Positions 54,108-62,129 of a stretch of 64,000 nt of DNA are shown piece after piece. Source of the stretch: Synechococcus sp. AG-686-F08 (GTDB lineage Bacteria; Cyanobacteriota; Cyanobacteriia; PCC-6307; Cyanobiaceae); assembly GCA_003210315.1 (NCBI GenBank), contig QCVQ01000001.1, positions 62,001 to 126,000 of the forward strand, given 5' to 3'. The translations under genes and the position numbers were made by a program. The notes below the pieces were generated by a model that saw only the letters and a list, made by a program, of their open reading frames with translations, was not told where the DNA came from and searched no databases. The first letter of the stretch is position 1; every line of letters starts with the position of its first letter.

Positions 54108-54590
54108 ATGGCGCTGAAGAGCAAGGGCTTTTTCCTCAATCTCGAGGAGGGCGCTTCGACCGACCGGGCGATTCAGATAGCGCCTGTGCGCGATCTCCCT
54201 GTTGAGGACAGTGAAGAGGAGTCTCTTGCGCCGATTCCCGCTATTTCCAAAACAACTGACGCAAGTGGTACGGCTGAGACCGCCAAGCCAGCTGCAGTGG
54301 TGAATGCGGGAGCCACTGCTGTCGCTCCTGCAACGTCTGCAGCTCCAGCAACAGCTGCCGCTCCTGCACCGACAGCATCAGCACCATCAGCCGCAGCGGG
54401 CTCTCTCACTACGGCGGAAGCCATTGCAGCTGCTCTGGCTGAAGCGGAAGCGGCCCGTCCTGTCGTAACGCTCAGCACCTTCGCTCCAGACATGCTTCAG
54501 CCTGGTCGTGCCCTTCGGTCTAAGTCTCGTCGTCCGGGGCGCAATTTGAAGGGTTTCAAGGACATGGCCTCAGAGCTGTTCAGCAGCTGA
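54108..54590 (+). CDS. Hypothetical protein with Ala/Pro/Thr-rich linker
   Basis: 160 aa from ATG 54108 (MALKSKGFFLNLEEGASTDRAIQIAPVRDL); the track start 54066 is upstream. A low-complexity stretch (PATSAAPATAAAPAPTASAPSAAA) separates a short N-terminal domain from a C-terminal motif, VVTLSTFAPDMLQPGRALRSKSRRPGRNLKGFKDMASELF. Probably an extended linker protein. No known family; it overlaps the convergent rsmE by 21 nt. Confidence 0.55.
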   Translation: MALKSKGFFLNLEEGASTDRAIQIAPVRDLPVEDSEEESLAPIPAISKTTDASGTAETAKPAAVVNAGATAVAPATSAAPATAAAPAPTASAPSAAAGSLTTAEAIAAALAEAEAARPVVTLSTFAPDMLQPGRALRSKSRRPGRNLKGFKDMASELFSS

Positions 54591-55328
54591 CGATCTTCGC
54601 CGCCAACTGCTGAGCGCTGTTACCCCAGCAATCGCTGCTGTGGAGGAGCGCAAAATCTCCTCACTGAGACTGATGGGAGACCATCCTTCTTTCACAGCTT
54701 TCGCTTGTTCCTGAGGGTCCCAGCCTCCCTCGGGACCAATCGCAAGCCAAATGCAGTTGTTTCCAGGGGTTTGGCGCTGCAACCAAGGCTCCAATGTGCT
54801 GATTCCTTCTAATCGCGTAGTGGCAATCGCCAGCGTGTCGCTGCTATTCGGCATGGACCACGCGTCATCCGTGGATGCCAGAGGTAGGAGCTGGGGCATC
54901 CAGAGCCGCTCGCATTGCTCGACTGCTTCTTTGAGGATCAGTTGCCAGCGCTCTGGTTTGTATTCTGCTTGGGGTGTACATCGGGTTGCTTGCAAGGGCT
55001 GGATGCAATCCACTCCCAATTCACAAGCCATACGCATAACGTCATCCATTCCGCGTCGAACCAGAGCAATCGCAAGTCCTAGCTGTGGTGTTTTGGCTGG
55101 GGTTGTGGTTTCACAACCAGCGGGGAGCAGGAGCTGTCCTTCCTCCTGAAGCCGTGCTTCCCAAAGATGGCCGCGGCCATCCACAACCGCTATGGGCGCT
55201 CCAGGACGCAGCCGTAAAACTCGGCGCAGGTAATGCCGTTCGTCATCACGCAGTACAAGGCATCCATTGCCATCACGATCGGCCAATCGCTTGGACTCGA
55301 TCAGTATCCGACGCAGCTCTGCCACCAT
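54570..55328 (-). CDS. rsmE: 16S rRNA (uracil1498-N3)-methyltransferase
   Basis: SPOUT-class rRNA methyltransferase. An N-terminal PUA-like domain (RDDERHYLRRVLRLRPGAPIAVVDGRG), ALVRRGMDDVMRMACELGVDCIQPLQATRCTP, and the knot WLAIGPEGGWDPQEQ / PISLSEEILRSSTAAIAGVTAL are present. 252 aa, normal. It follows the glycosyltransferase gene by 5 nt. Confidence 0.93.
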   Translation of the reverse strand: MVAELRRILIESKRLADRDGNGCLVLRDDERHYLRRVLRLRPGAPIAVVDGRGHLWEARLQEEGQLLLPAGCETTTPAKTPQLGLAIALVRRGMDDVMRMACELGVDCIQPLQATRCTPQAEYKPERWQLILKEAVEQCERLWMPQLLPLASTDDAWSMPNSSDTLAIATTRLEGISTLEPWLQRQTPGNNCIWLAIGPEGGWDPQEQAKAVKEGWSPISLSEEILRSSTAAIAGVTALSSWRRRSSAAEQL

Positions 55329-55333
55329 CTGGA

Positions 55334-56266
55334 TCAGTTCAAGCCAGCTTGTCGGGCTTCTCTGTACAGCGCTTCAACACCAATTCTGTTGAGGGGGAGG
55401 CGTAATAACTCCAGCGCCAGGGATGGTTGTCCCCGTTGAATCAGCCAAGCCATGACCGGCCGAAGGCTGTGTTCATTCAGCAGACCTCCAATCGTGAGCA
55501 ACGCCCAAAGCACGCGATGCAACCAGGTGAACTGAATGATGAATCGGACCCGACGACTGGGGTGTTTGCGATAGAACACCAATCCCATTCGCGCGCGTTC
55601 CCGCTCCACACGAATCAGGTCTGGGATTTGGTCCAGACGAAATGCTGGATGCCAGTGATAGCCAACCGCTTCAGGACATTTCACCAGCTCCACACCCATT
55701 TGCCTGAGCCGCTCTCCGAGCTCTAGGTCTTCCCATCCATAGAGCCGGAACCCAAGATCAAATAAACCGGAACGCTCCAATACATCCCGATCGATCGCCA
55801 CATTTCCCGTTGCGAAATACGCCCAAGACAAATCACGCAGTTTGTGCCGTTCTGCCGTTGGCTGATCAAAGTTGGCCGTATTGATGACGGCTCCATAGGT
55901 GAAACAGAGACGATTCCCCTGCTGATTCCAACGCCGACTTAAAGCACGCGCATGGGATGCGAGGAAGCTTGATGTGACAACTAAATCGCTATCGATAAAG
56001 ACGATCACATCCCCTTTGGCATGATCAACGCCGCGATTACGGCCTTCGGCAGGTCCGCCGTGTTGTTGTTCCACCAGGCGGATATGGGGGAAGCGAGCTG
56101 CCTCTTGACGCAACCAATCGGGGGTGCCGTCACTGGAGCCGTCATCGACGACAACAACTTCGTAGTTTTCGATTTCTCCGCTGGGATCTTGGTGTTCCAG
56201 TGCCTGCAGACACTTCTCAAGAATGGAGCGTCGGTTGTAGGTGGGGATGACGACGCTGATGAACAT
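55334..56266 (-). CDS. Family 2 glycosyltransferase
   Basis: 310 aa, GT-A fold: ISVVIPTYNRRSILEKCLQAL, VVVVDDGSSDGTPDWL, DVIVFIDSDLVVTSSFLASH (DxD-like), YFATGNVAIDRDVLERSGLFDLGFRLYGWEDLELGERLRQMG. The C-terminal helix region is hydrophobic in part. It adds a sugar to a lipid or polysaccharide; the acceptor is unknown. It is coupled closely to rsmE. Confidence 0.9.
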   Translation of the reverse strand: MFISVVIPTYNRRSILEKCLQALEHQDPSGEIENYEVVVVDDGSSDGTPDWLRQEAARFPHIRLVEQQHGGPAEGRNRGVDHAKGDVIVFIDSDLVVTSSFLASHARALSRRWNQQGNRLCFTYGAVINTANFDQPTAERHKLRDLSWAYFATGNVAIDRDVLERSGLFDLGFRLYGWEDLELGERLRQMGVELVKCPEAVGYHWHPAFRLDQIPDLIRVERERARMGLVFYRKHPSRRVRFIIQFTWLHRVLWALLTIGGLLNEHSLRPVMAWLIQRGQPSLALELLRLPLNRIGVEALYREARQAGLN

Positions 56267-56304
56267 CCGTGTGAGAGAGGGAAAAGAAGCCTTCAGCCTA
56301 AAGC

Positions 56305-56333
56305 CATAAAAAAGAGGGGTCTCCCCCTCTTTC
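56305..56333 (-). terminator. Intrinsic terminator (minus strand)
   Basis: Minus-strand AAGAGGGG-GAGA-CCCCTCTT stem followed by T's, 35 nt downstream of the stop of the 51-aa basic protein. It separates it from the glycosyltransferase gene. Confidence 0.85.
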
Positions 56334-56367
56334 TTGATGCGAATGATGCAGAGTCACGCCAAAGCGA

Positions 56368-56523
56368 TCAATCCGCAGCACCACCGTTGTTGGCAGTACC
56401 GGTCACGCCGTTACCTGCACCTTCACCACGGCCGTCGTTACGCAGCTTGCGCTTTTTAAATTTGCGGGCGTAAGCGCGATTGCGCTCCTGCTTTTCCTTC
56501 TTGAGGTTTCTGCGCTTAGCCAT
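56368..56523 (-). CDS. 51-aa very basic protein (not in ORF track)
   Basis: ATG 56523 opens MAKRRNLKKEKQERNRAYARKFKKRKLRNDGRGEGAGNG, then a Gly/Asn/Ala tail and TGA. Over a third of the first 32 residues are Lys or Arg, so it should bind RNA or ribosomes. It is the kind of small conserved basic protein often missed by annotation. It has its own terminator. I do not recognise a name. Confidence 0.65.
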   Translation of the reverse strand: MAKRRNLKKEKQERNRAYARKFKKRKLRNDGRGEGAGNGVTGTANNGGAAD

Positions 56524-56561
56524 GCGTTTTGGAAGATTCCAACTCTTAAACTCAGACCAAC

Positions 56562-57254
56562 TTAACTAATCGTCTGGTAGAGACGTCCATCTTCCATTCG
56601 AACAAGACGATCTGCCACATCAAGGATGCGCGGATCATGCGTCACCATCAGTACAGAACAGGACTGTTCTCGGGCAAGGCGCTTCAATAACTCAACAACT
56701 TCACGGCCGGTGCCGCTGTCGAGTGCCGCTGTTGGTTCATCTGCGAGCAGGAGCTTAGGTTTGGCGGCAAGGGCTCTTGCAATGGCCACTCGCTGCTTTT
56801 GGCCTCCTGACAGGTCATGGGGAAGTTTCCCCAACTCGTCTTCAAGTCCTACAGAGCGCAACCACTCCCGAGCTTGGTCTCGACGCGCTCTATATCCAAG
56901 ATTGGGCAACAGATCAGCGCCCATCTGAACATTTTGTTCGGCGGTGAGACAGCGCAACAAATTGTGGCCCTGGAAAATCATGCCAATGCGACGGCGCAAT
57001 CTCTGACGCTGCCCTCGAGCGGCTCCCCGTAGCTGCTGTCCAAACACGTCAACATCCCCTTCTTGAACCTTTCGTAAGGCTCCGATCAGGGTGAGCAGGG
57101 TTGTTTTGCCACAGCCGGAAGGACCGGTGAGCAGCACCACTTCACCTGCAGAAATTTGTAAGTCCACACCCTGCAGCACTTGCCTACGGGTGGAGCCTTT
57201 GCCGTACCAATGGCTCAGAGCATGGATATCTACGGTGAGTGAGCTCTTCCCCAT
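56562..57254 (-). CDS. devA: DevA-family ABC exporter ATP-binding protein
   Basis: 230 aa. Walker A GPSGCGKTTLLTLIGAL, FQGHNLLRCLTAEQNVQMG Q-loop, signature LSGGQKQRVAIARALA, Walker B LLLADEPTAALD and switch MVTHDPRIL. It is the third gene of a devB-devC-devA set, 3 nt after devC. In heterocyst formers the DevBCA pump exports glycolipids; here the organism is unicellular, so the cargo differs or is unknown. Confidence 0.88.
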   Translation of the reverse strand: MGKSSLTVDIHALSHWYGKGSTRRQVLQGVDLQISAGEVVLLTGPSGCGKTTLLTLIGALRKVQEGDVDVFGQQLRGAARGQRQRLRRRIGMIFQGHNLLRCLTAEQNVQMGADLLPNLGYRARRDQAREWLRSVGLEDELGKLPHDLSGGQKQRVAIARALAAKPKLLLADEPTAALDSGTGREVVELLKRLAREQSCSVLMVTHDPRILDVADRLVRMEDGRLYQTIS

Positions 57255-57257
57255 CGC

Positions 57258-58430
57258 TTAAAAAATCTCCGCTGGATCAGCATCAACGAGTCGGCGCATG
57301 GCAAGACCAGCGGAGAGCATGCACATGATCAAGATCATGCTGAATACACTCACGGCTCGTACCGTGTTCATCGCCACTGGTAACTGGGTGGCATTACGCA
57401 CTAATAAATACAACCCCTGTCCGGCTGCATAAGCGGGTAAGTAGCCAAACAGTGCAAGCAACAACCCTTCCCTGACCACAACTCCAAGCAAGCTATTGAG
57501 CTTGTAACCCATCGCCATCAGCGTGGCGTATTCAGGCAGATGATCACTGACGTCTGAATAGAGAACTTGATAAACAATCACGCAGCCCACCACAAAACCC
57601 ATAGCAGCGCCGAGGGTAAATATGAATCCGATTGACGTGCTTGTTCGCCAATAATTTTGCTCGAAATCGATGAATCCTTGCTTGGTCAGCACGGTGACAT
57701 CGTCTGGAAGCTGGGATTGGAGATGTTGAGCGACCTGATCTGCATCACTTCCAGGTTTGAGGCGAACCAAGCCCACTTCGATACTTCCCGAGGGGGTATT
57801 GGGAATTAAATCCAAAAATGTTTCGCTGCTCGTTAATAAGTTGCCATCAGCACCAAAAGAAGCCCCGAGGCCAATCAGACCGGCGACGCGAACTCTTTTG
57901 CCTGCAATTTCACTCTCAACGGTGCGTCCCTCTCGAAACCATTTGGCTACAGGACCAAATTCTGCTCGCGATTTTTCATCAAACAAGACCCTTCCTTTCT
58001 GGGTGAGCAACTTGGCCTTTGCTGCCAGGGTTGGATCGGTAAAGAGGGGATGGCCTGGTTCAAATCCCAACGCAAGAATCGAACGCGTCCCAAGGGTTTC
58101 GGGATTTCTCCAAAGCAGCAGATTCCAGTGGACGGGCGTAATCCCCTCCACTTCAGGAGCAGCCATGGCTTGAATCAATCGCCTGCTAGGGAAGCCAGCC
58201 ATGCTTACCGAACTGGTAGAGCGCGGGCTGATCAAGACGATGTCTGCATCAAATAGACGATGCACGGTGACACTGGCGTCAAACAAGCCGTCACGAAAGC
58301 CCAGCTGCATGAACATCAGAATTCCGGCAAAGCTGATGCCTGCCAGAGCTACCGCTAAACGGACGGGCTGGCGGATCAGCATCAACGATGCCAATGGAAT
58401 TCTGCGCCGCTGCCATAAGGCTCGGATCAT
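57258..58430 (-). CDS. devC: DevC-family ABC exporter permease
   Basis: 390 aa. An N-terminal helix (AVALAGISFAGILMFMQLGFRDGLFDASV), a large extracytoplasmic MacB-like domain, and three C-terminal FtsX-type helices (LGAAMGFVVGCVIVYQVLYSDVSDHLPEYATLMAMGYK ...). Its start overlaps the devB stop (ATGA). It assembles with DevB and an outer-membrane TolC-like channel. Confidence 0.88.
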   Translation of the reverse strand: MIRALWQRRRIPLASLMLIRQPVRLAVALAGISFAGILMFMQLGFRDGLFDASVTVHRLFDADIVLISPRSTSSVSMAGFPSRRLIQAMAAPEVEGITPVHWNLLLWRNPETLGTRSILALGFEPGHPLFTDPTLAAKAKLLTQKGRVLFDEKSRAEFGPVAKWFREGRTVESEIAGKRVRVAGLIGLGASFGADGNLLTSSETFLDLIPNTPSGSIEVGLVRLKPGSDADQVAQHLQSQLPDDVTVLTKQGFIDFEQNYWRTSTSIGFIFTLGAAMGFVVGCVIVYQVLYSDVSDHLPEYATLMAMGYKLNSLLGVVVREGLLLALFGYLPAYAAGQGLYLLVRNATQLPVAMNTVRAVSVFSMILIMCMLSAGLAMRRLVDADPAEIF

Positions 58431-59332
58431 GGGGTCTTGAAGCGGGCAATCACTTTCAACCCAGAAAGTTGTGTCACGCGTTGAGCTGACTCTGGGGAGA
58501 GAACCACATCCACCTCAATGACCCGTGCATCTGCATCTCCGGTGGGATCGGTTGAAAGAACCTTTCGCTGTCGCACCTGAGGGGTGATTCGCTCTACGCG
58601 CCCTTCGAGTGTGCCTTTGAATCCGCCATTTTCACTGGTCAAGGTGACGGGCTGACCGACGGAAATTCGATTGATGTCTGATTCGTAGACCTCAACCAGG
58701 GCCTCCATGGCTTGGCTGGCTCCCACTTCCATGACCCCGTCGTTGGCAGGTCGCTCTCCAACACGGCTGTGAATTTTGAGCACGACGCCATTGATGGGAG
58801 AAAGCAACTCGCTGTCAGCAAGGTCGGTCTCGAGGCTTCGTCGCTTTGCGATCAGCTCGACGCCTTCCCGTTGGAAGCGGCGTAGTTCATCTTGCTTTTC
58901 CTCATAGACCACCATCGCCGCTGCCCCTACCTTGGCCGCGACTGCGAAGCGGGACACCTCACGCTCTTGCAGTTTTACTTCCAGGGCAGTCGATTGAATT
59001 TGAGCGTCAACTTCAGCGATTTCAGCTTCGATTTGGGGTCGGCTATCAAAGATGGCTAAGGGTTGGCCTTTGCGAATTTGGTCGCCCTCTTTCACAAGTA
59101 GGTCAGCAATTCGAGGTGTACCGCCAAACCCACTCACAGGAGCCGCTAAGCGACGAACTTCTCCAGCTGGCTTGAGTTGACCTAGGGCCGCAACCGCTTC
59201 GGGAGCACGAACGCTGGGGACTGCAGCAGCGGCAGGGGCGTCTGGTGTTGGCCGACGCGTGATCCAGACGCCTGCACCGACAACGGCAGCTCCAAGCACC
59301 CCAACCAACACCCACAGAGGTAGTTGCTTCAT
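58427..59332 (-). CDS. devB: DevB/HlyD-type membrane fusion protein
   Basis: 301 aa from ATG 59332 ([24 protein letters not shown]), which overlaps the pcyA stop as ATGA; the longer track start lies inside pcyA and was rejected. A membrane anchor is followed by the biotinyl-lipoyl-like part ([47 protein letters not shown]), a long helical hairpin and [17 protein letters not shown]. It links inner-membrane DevCA to an outer-membrane channel. Confidence 0.88.
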   Translation of the reverse strand: MKQLPLWVLVGVLGAAVVGAGVWITRRPTPDAPAAAAVPSVRAPEAVAALGQLKPAGEVRRLAAPVSGFGGTPRIADLLVKEGDQIRKGQPLAIFDSRPQIEAEIAEVDAQIQSTALEVKLQEREVSRFAVAAKVGAAAMVVYEEKQDELRRFQREGVELIAKRRSLETDLADSELLSPINGVVLKIHSRVGERPANDGVMEVGASQAMEALVEVYESDINRISVGQPVTLTSENGGFKGTLEGRVERITPQVRQRKVLSTDPTGDADARVIEVDVVLSPESAQRVTQLSGLKVIARFKTP

Positions 59333-60066
59333 GGAAGAGCTGGAGGATCGTCGAAGAGCATCTCCTCGATGTAACGATCGGCCCAGGCGCTTCCGAAGGC
59401 TTTCTCTAAGACGCGTCGGGTCTTGTCGTTGCGTTTCTGTTGCCGGCAATAGGAGAGTTGGCCTTGATGACGCCTGATCGTAGGGAGTTCATCAAGAGCA
59501 TCGGGAGCCGTTGCCAGAATCGCTTGGCGGAGGATGTTGAGGTAGTCGGCAACAAGATCAACGAACCAGGTCTCCTCTTGTTCATCAACGGGGCGAATGA
59601 ATTTCACATAAGGGGAGAAAATGGTTCCCCATGCGGGCAGGTCTCTTACTTGCTGAAACGGTGGCAATTGCAGAGTGCTGAGTGGTTGACTCACCGCATT
59701 GGGCAATGCATCACATACGGGTGACAGATCAACAATCGCCGCCGAAATTCCAGCTTTGCTGGCAACAATATCGGCGCCAAATACGGGTAAGTCGAATCTG
59801 GGATCTGGGAAAAAGACGCAGTGAAGAATTTGCAATCCCATGCCCAGTCGAGCAATTTCGAGATGCAATTTTCTCAGCCCAAGGCATTGATGCAGCTCGT
59901 TGCGAATGAAGAGTGTTTCACCATCGAGCATGCCGCTGATTGCCTCCAAGGCAGGGTCTACAGCCAAAGGAGAAAGTTCAGGGAGGGCCGTCCGACACGT
60001 GCGAATTTGCTCCGCTAGGGAGGTCACCAGCGGGTGCAATTCAAGACCGTTGGTGGATTCGGACAT
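59329..60066 (-). CDS. pcyA: Phycocyanobilin:ferredoxin oxidoreductase
   Basis: Reduces biliverdin IXalpha to phycocyanobilin, the chromophore of phycobilisomes, with four electrons from ferredoxin. 245 aa from ATG 60066 ([14 protein letters not shown]). [64 protein letters not shown] carries the catalytic His (ILHCVFF) and Asp (FGADIV). The stop overlaps devB, so translation is coupled with an exporter. Confidence 0.93.
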   Translation of the reverse strand: MSESTNGLELHPLVTSLAEQIRTCRTALPELSPLAVDPALEAISGMLDGETLFIRNELHQCLGLRKLHLEIARLGMGLQILHCVFFPDPRFDLPVFGADIVASKAGISAAIVDLSPVCDALPNAVSQPLSTLQLPPFQQVRDLPAWGTIFSPYVKFIRPVDEQEETWFVDLVADYLNILRQAILATAPDALDELPTIRRHQGQLSYCRQQKRNDKTRRVLEKAFGSAWADRYIEEMLFDDPPALP

Positions 60067-60717
60067 CAGTCCAGCGAGGGACAGCACAGAGTGGGGCTAC
60101 CCATGACTTGTCAACTGATCAAGGCCATGACTGGAGTTTGCTTAACTCTTGGTCACTGTTGTCTCAGCGATATGTCAGTGGCTATGGGCCATCTGTTGGA
60201 TCTCTAAGGTTACTTGAGGGTGTTGCTTGGGCAGATCCAGAGACGAATGTCGTTAAGCCTTGATGAAGCACCTACGGGGGATTCCCCCCTGGCTTGGTCT
60301 TGATGCACTCCTTCTCTTACGTCTGGCTCCTGTCTTGAGGGTTTCTGATGGTCTGTTCTCTGCACATCGACAGAGACCGATGAAGCTGTCCAAAAGCCCC
60401 TGCACCTGTTAGTCGATGTGGTCTTTGTTGGCTGTTGTCCAGGGGGCTGTGTATGGGTAAGTTTCTGACTTTTGTTTGTTTCCTGGCTTGGTAATAAGCG
60501 GAAATTTAGAATGCCAAAATTGATAACACTAAGCTTTGTTCTCATTTATGTTTTTTCGCCAGTGTAATTTTAGAGATCGCAAACTAGTCTGTAGTAAGTT
60601 TTGTTTAATAGTGAGCAGTGTGTAAGTGTATCTTCTGATACTGTCATTAAGACATCAGAAGTTTCCAAGCGTGATCACCTGGGATCTCTTAAAAAATGTA
60701 GGAGTAAATTTTCTGGC
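60067..60717. other. Gene-poor 650-nt region upstream of pcyA
   Basis: No convincing gene. The minus ORF 60210-60545 and a 49-codon plus ORF at 60263-60412 lack any recognisable homology. A GGGGG-ATT-CCCCC hairpin (60276-60288) is visible. The right half is AT-rich. The region may carry the pcyA promoter and possibly an sRNA. Confidence 0.4.
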
Positions 60718-61242
60718 ATGAAGCGTCTACTTTCTAGGCTGGGTTCATTTCTAAAGAATTATCTCAACAAGAATAGCAATAAAGATCCGTCTAGCTTCGT
60801 TTGCAGTCTTCATCCTGGAATGATCAAATGCAGTTGGAAAATCAGAAAAGGGACAAAAATGCTTATAGATAGTAATTTTAACTCTGCTCTGTTTCTAAGG
60901 ATTAGAGATGTATCTGGCTGCAGAACAAGTGCTTCATTGACAATTGAAACGACAACAGCCAGGAGCAACGCGGAGATTAGCCTTCCGATCGATAACGGAA
61001 GAGTCTTGCTAGAGCTGGGATATAAGACAGAGGGCGGAGACTTTATAACCCTTGAATACATCCTCTATGATTTGGGAGAGAGAAAACTTGAAGTCCCTAA
61101 ATATGCAGATTGGTTTCAGAGAGAGTCTTCTGACATTCACCAAGAGATGTATGAACTAGGAAGAAGAGGCTTCTCGATTGGAGGTTCTGAAGGTCTTATG
61201 GTTGATTCTGAATCAAACAAAGTATCGAGTAGTCAGCAGTAG
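60718..61242 (+). CDS. DUF4912-like protein
   Basis: 174 aa from ATG 60718 (MKRLLSRLGSFLKNYLNKNSNKD), which has GGAG 13 nt upstream; the track TTG at 60601 is 39 codons earlier. The segment FLRIRDVSGCRTSASLTIETTTARSNAEISLPIDNGRVLLELGYKTEGGDFITLEY resembles DUF4912, a beta-sandwich domain common in cyanobacteria and firmicutes. The gene is clearly AT-richer than its neighbours. Role unknown. Confidence 0.55.
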   Translation: MKRLLSRLGSFLKNYLNKNSNKDPSSFVCSLHPGMIKCSWKIRKGTKMLIDSNFNSALFLRIRDVSGCRTSASLTIETTTARSNAEISLPIDNGRVLLELGYKTEGGDFITLEYILYDLGERKLEVPKYADWFQRESSDIHQEMYELGRRGFSIGGSEGLMVDSESNKVSSSQQ

Positions 61243-61442
61243 GCTTTTCTATGAACAAAAGAAGTATTGCGATGCAATGGGTACTGTTTGATTGCCAGCA
61301 GGGATAATTCTTTTTTTGAGTATGGATCTGTATTGATAATCAATTGTTATTTTGTTTTTACTTTTGTTTCTTTGGCGGCAATTATTTCATTGATTTTTTA
61401 TTCCTAAAGGTCTGGGCACAAAAGCTGTCCCCAGGCAGGGGC
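61243..61442. other. AT-rich intergenic region
   Basis: 200 nt between the DUF4912-like and Nif11 genes. T-runs (TTCTTTTTTTGAG near 61310) and a CCCC-AGGCA-GGGG motif (61431-61443) are visible. No gene is supported. Confidence 0.4.
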
Positions 61443-61706
61443 CTAGTGGTGTGCAAGGTCATGAAAATACCATCCACGAAGTGCGGCTTTTCTTTTGAAG
61501 CTGCGGTCTTCGTATAGCCAAATATCCTCGGTAGATGGATGAAATCCCGCCTGTTTTGCAATGCTTACGAGGTCGTCATCATTGTTTGCAGTGCTGATTT
61601 TGTCACGCAACGTGTAGTCGTTTTTTACTTTCTCTAAGAATGCAATTGCCTGCTTCCGTCGCTCGGAAGAGTGGTGGAAGGCAAAAGGTTGGACTTCTTT
61701 AAGCAC
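61443..61706 (-). CDS. Nif11-domain protein without core peptide
   Basis: 87 aa from GTG 61706. The middle matches the Nif11 leader domain: QAIAFLEKVKNDYTLRDKISTANNDDDLVSIAKQAGFHPSTEDI. In lanthipeptide (prochlorosin) precursors this domain ends in a GG-type cleavage site followed by a Cys/Ser/Thr core. Here it ends SFKRKAALRGWYFHDLAHH, with no Gly-Gly, no Cys and an aromatic/His tail. It is therefore a stand-alone Nif11 protein, not a RiPP precursor. Confidence 0.7.
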   Translation of the reverse strand: MLKEVQPFAFHHSSERRKQAIAFLEKVKNDYTLRDKISTANNDDDLVSIAKQAGFHPSTEDIWLYEDRSFKRKAALRGWYFHDLAHH

Positions 61707-62129
61707 GATTATTTTGTGGAGCTGGGCATTGACTTTGCAATGGATTTAGCGCAATTTGCGATAAAAGATTATAACTTAAGTATTTATACTATCTCGCAAT
61801 AATTGGTCTTTTTAGTTCATCAAGTTTTGTCTGCAGGGGCTGGGTTTTGAGACCTTTTTTTTTAGCTCCCTGAACCGTAGGCTGTTCGCCTCAGATCTTC
61901 TTGTTCACGAAGCGTGTCCAGGAGTTGTCAGAGTTTCCCTCCTCTGGACAGCGCTTTGTGCCTTTCATCGTCAAACTGTTCCCTATAAGACTGATAAGCA
62001 ATTACAGCTGGTCGGCACTCGTTGAGTTGTTCTTCAATGGTTATCAGGTCAGCCCGGAGTGTCAGTAGAGGTCAGAGTCCATCAATATTTTTGAGTCGTA
62101 GCAATGAATTTGCTCATGCTCGTAACACG
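61707..62129. other. Intergenic region before M16 peptidase genes
   Basis: About 420 nt without a supported gene. The TTTTTTTTT run near 61855 and GC-rich segments with short inverted repeats (CTGGACAGC region) follow. The ORF-track extension of the M16 gene from 62022 has no family homology. An sRNA is possible but not identified. Confidence 0.35.

Noticed and set aside
58045-58090. GGTTCAAATCC followed by GAATCGAAC, tRNA-like
   Set aside because: Inside the devC coding sequence; no cloverleaf could be traced.
60210-60545. 111-aa minus-strand ORF in the gene-poor region
   Set aside because: Its composition looks random and it has no recognisable domain or start context.
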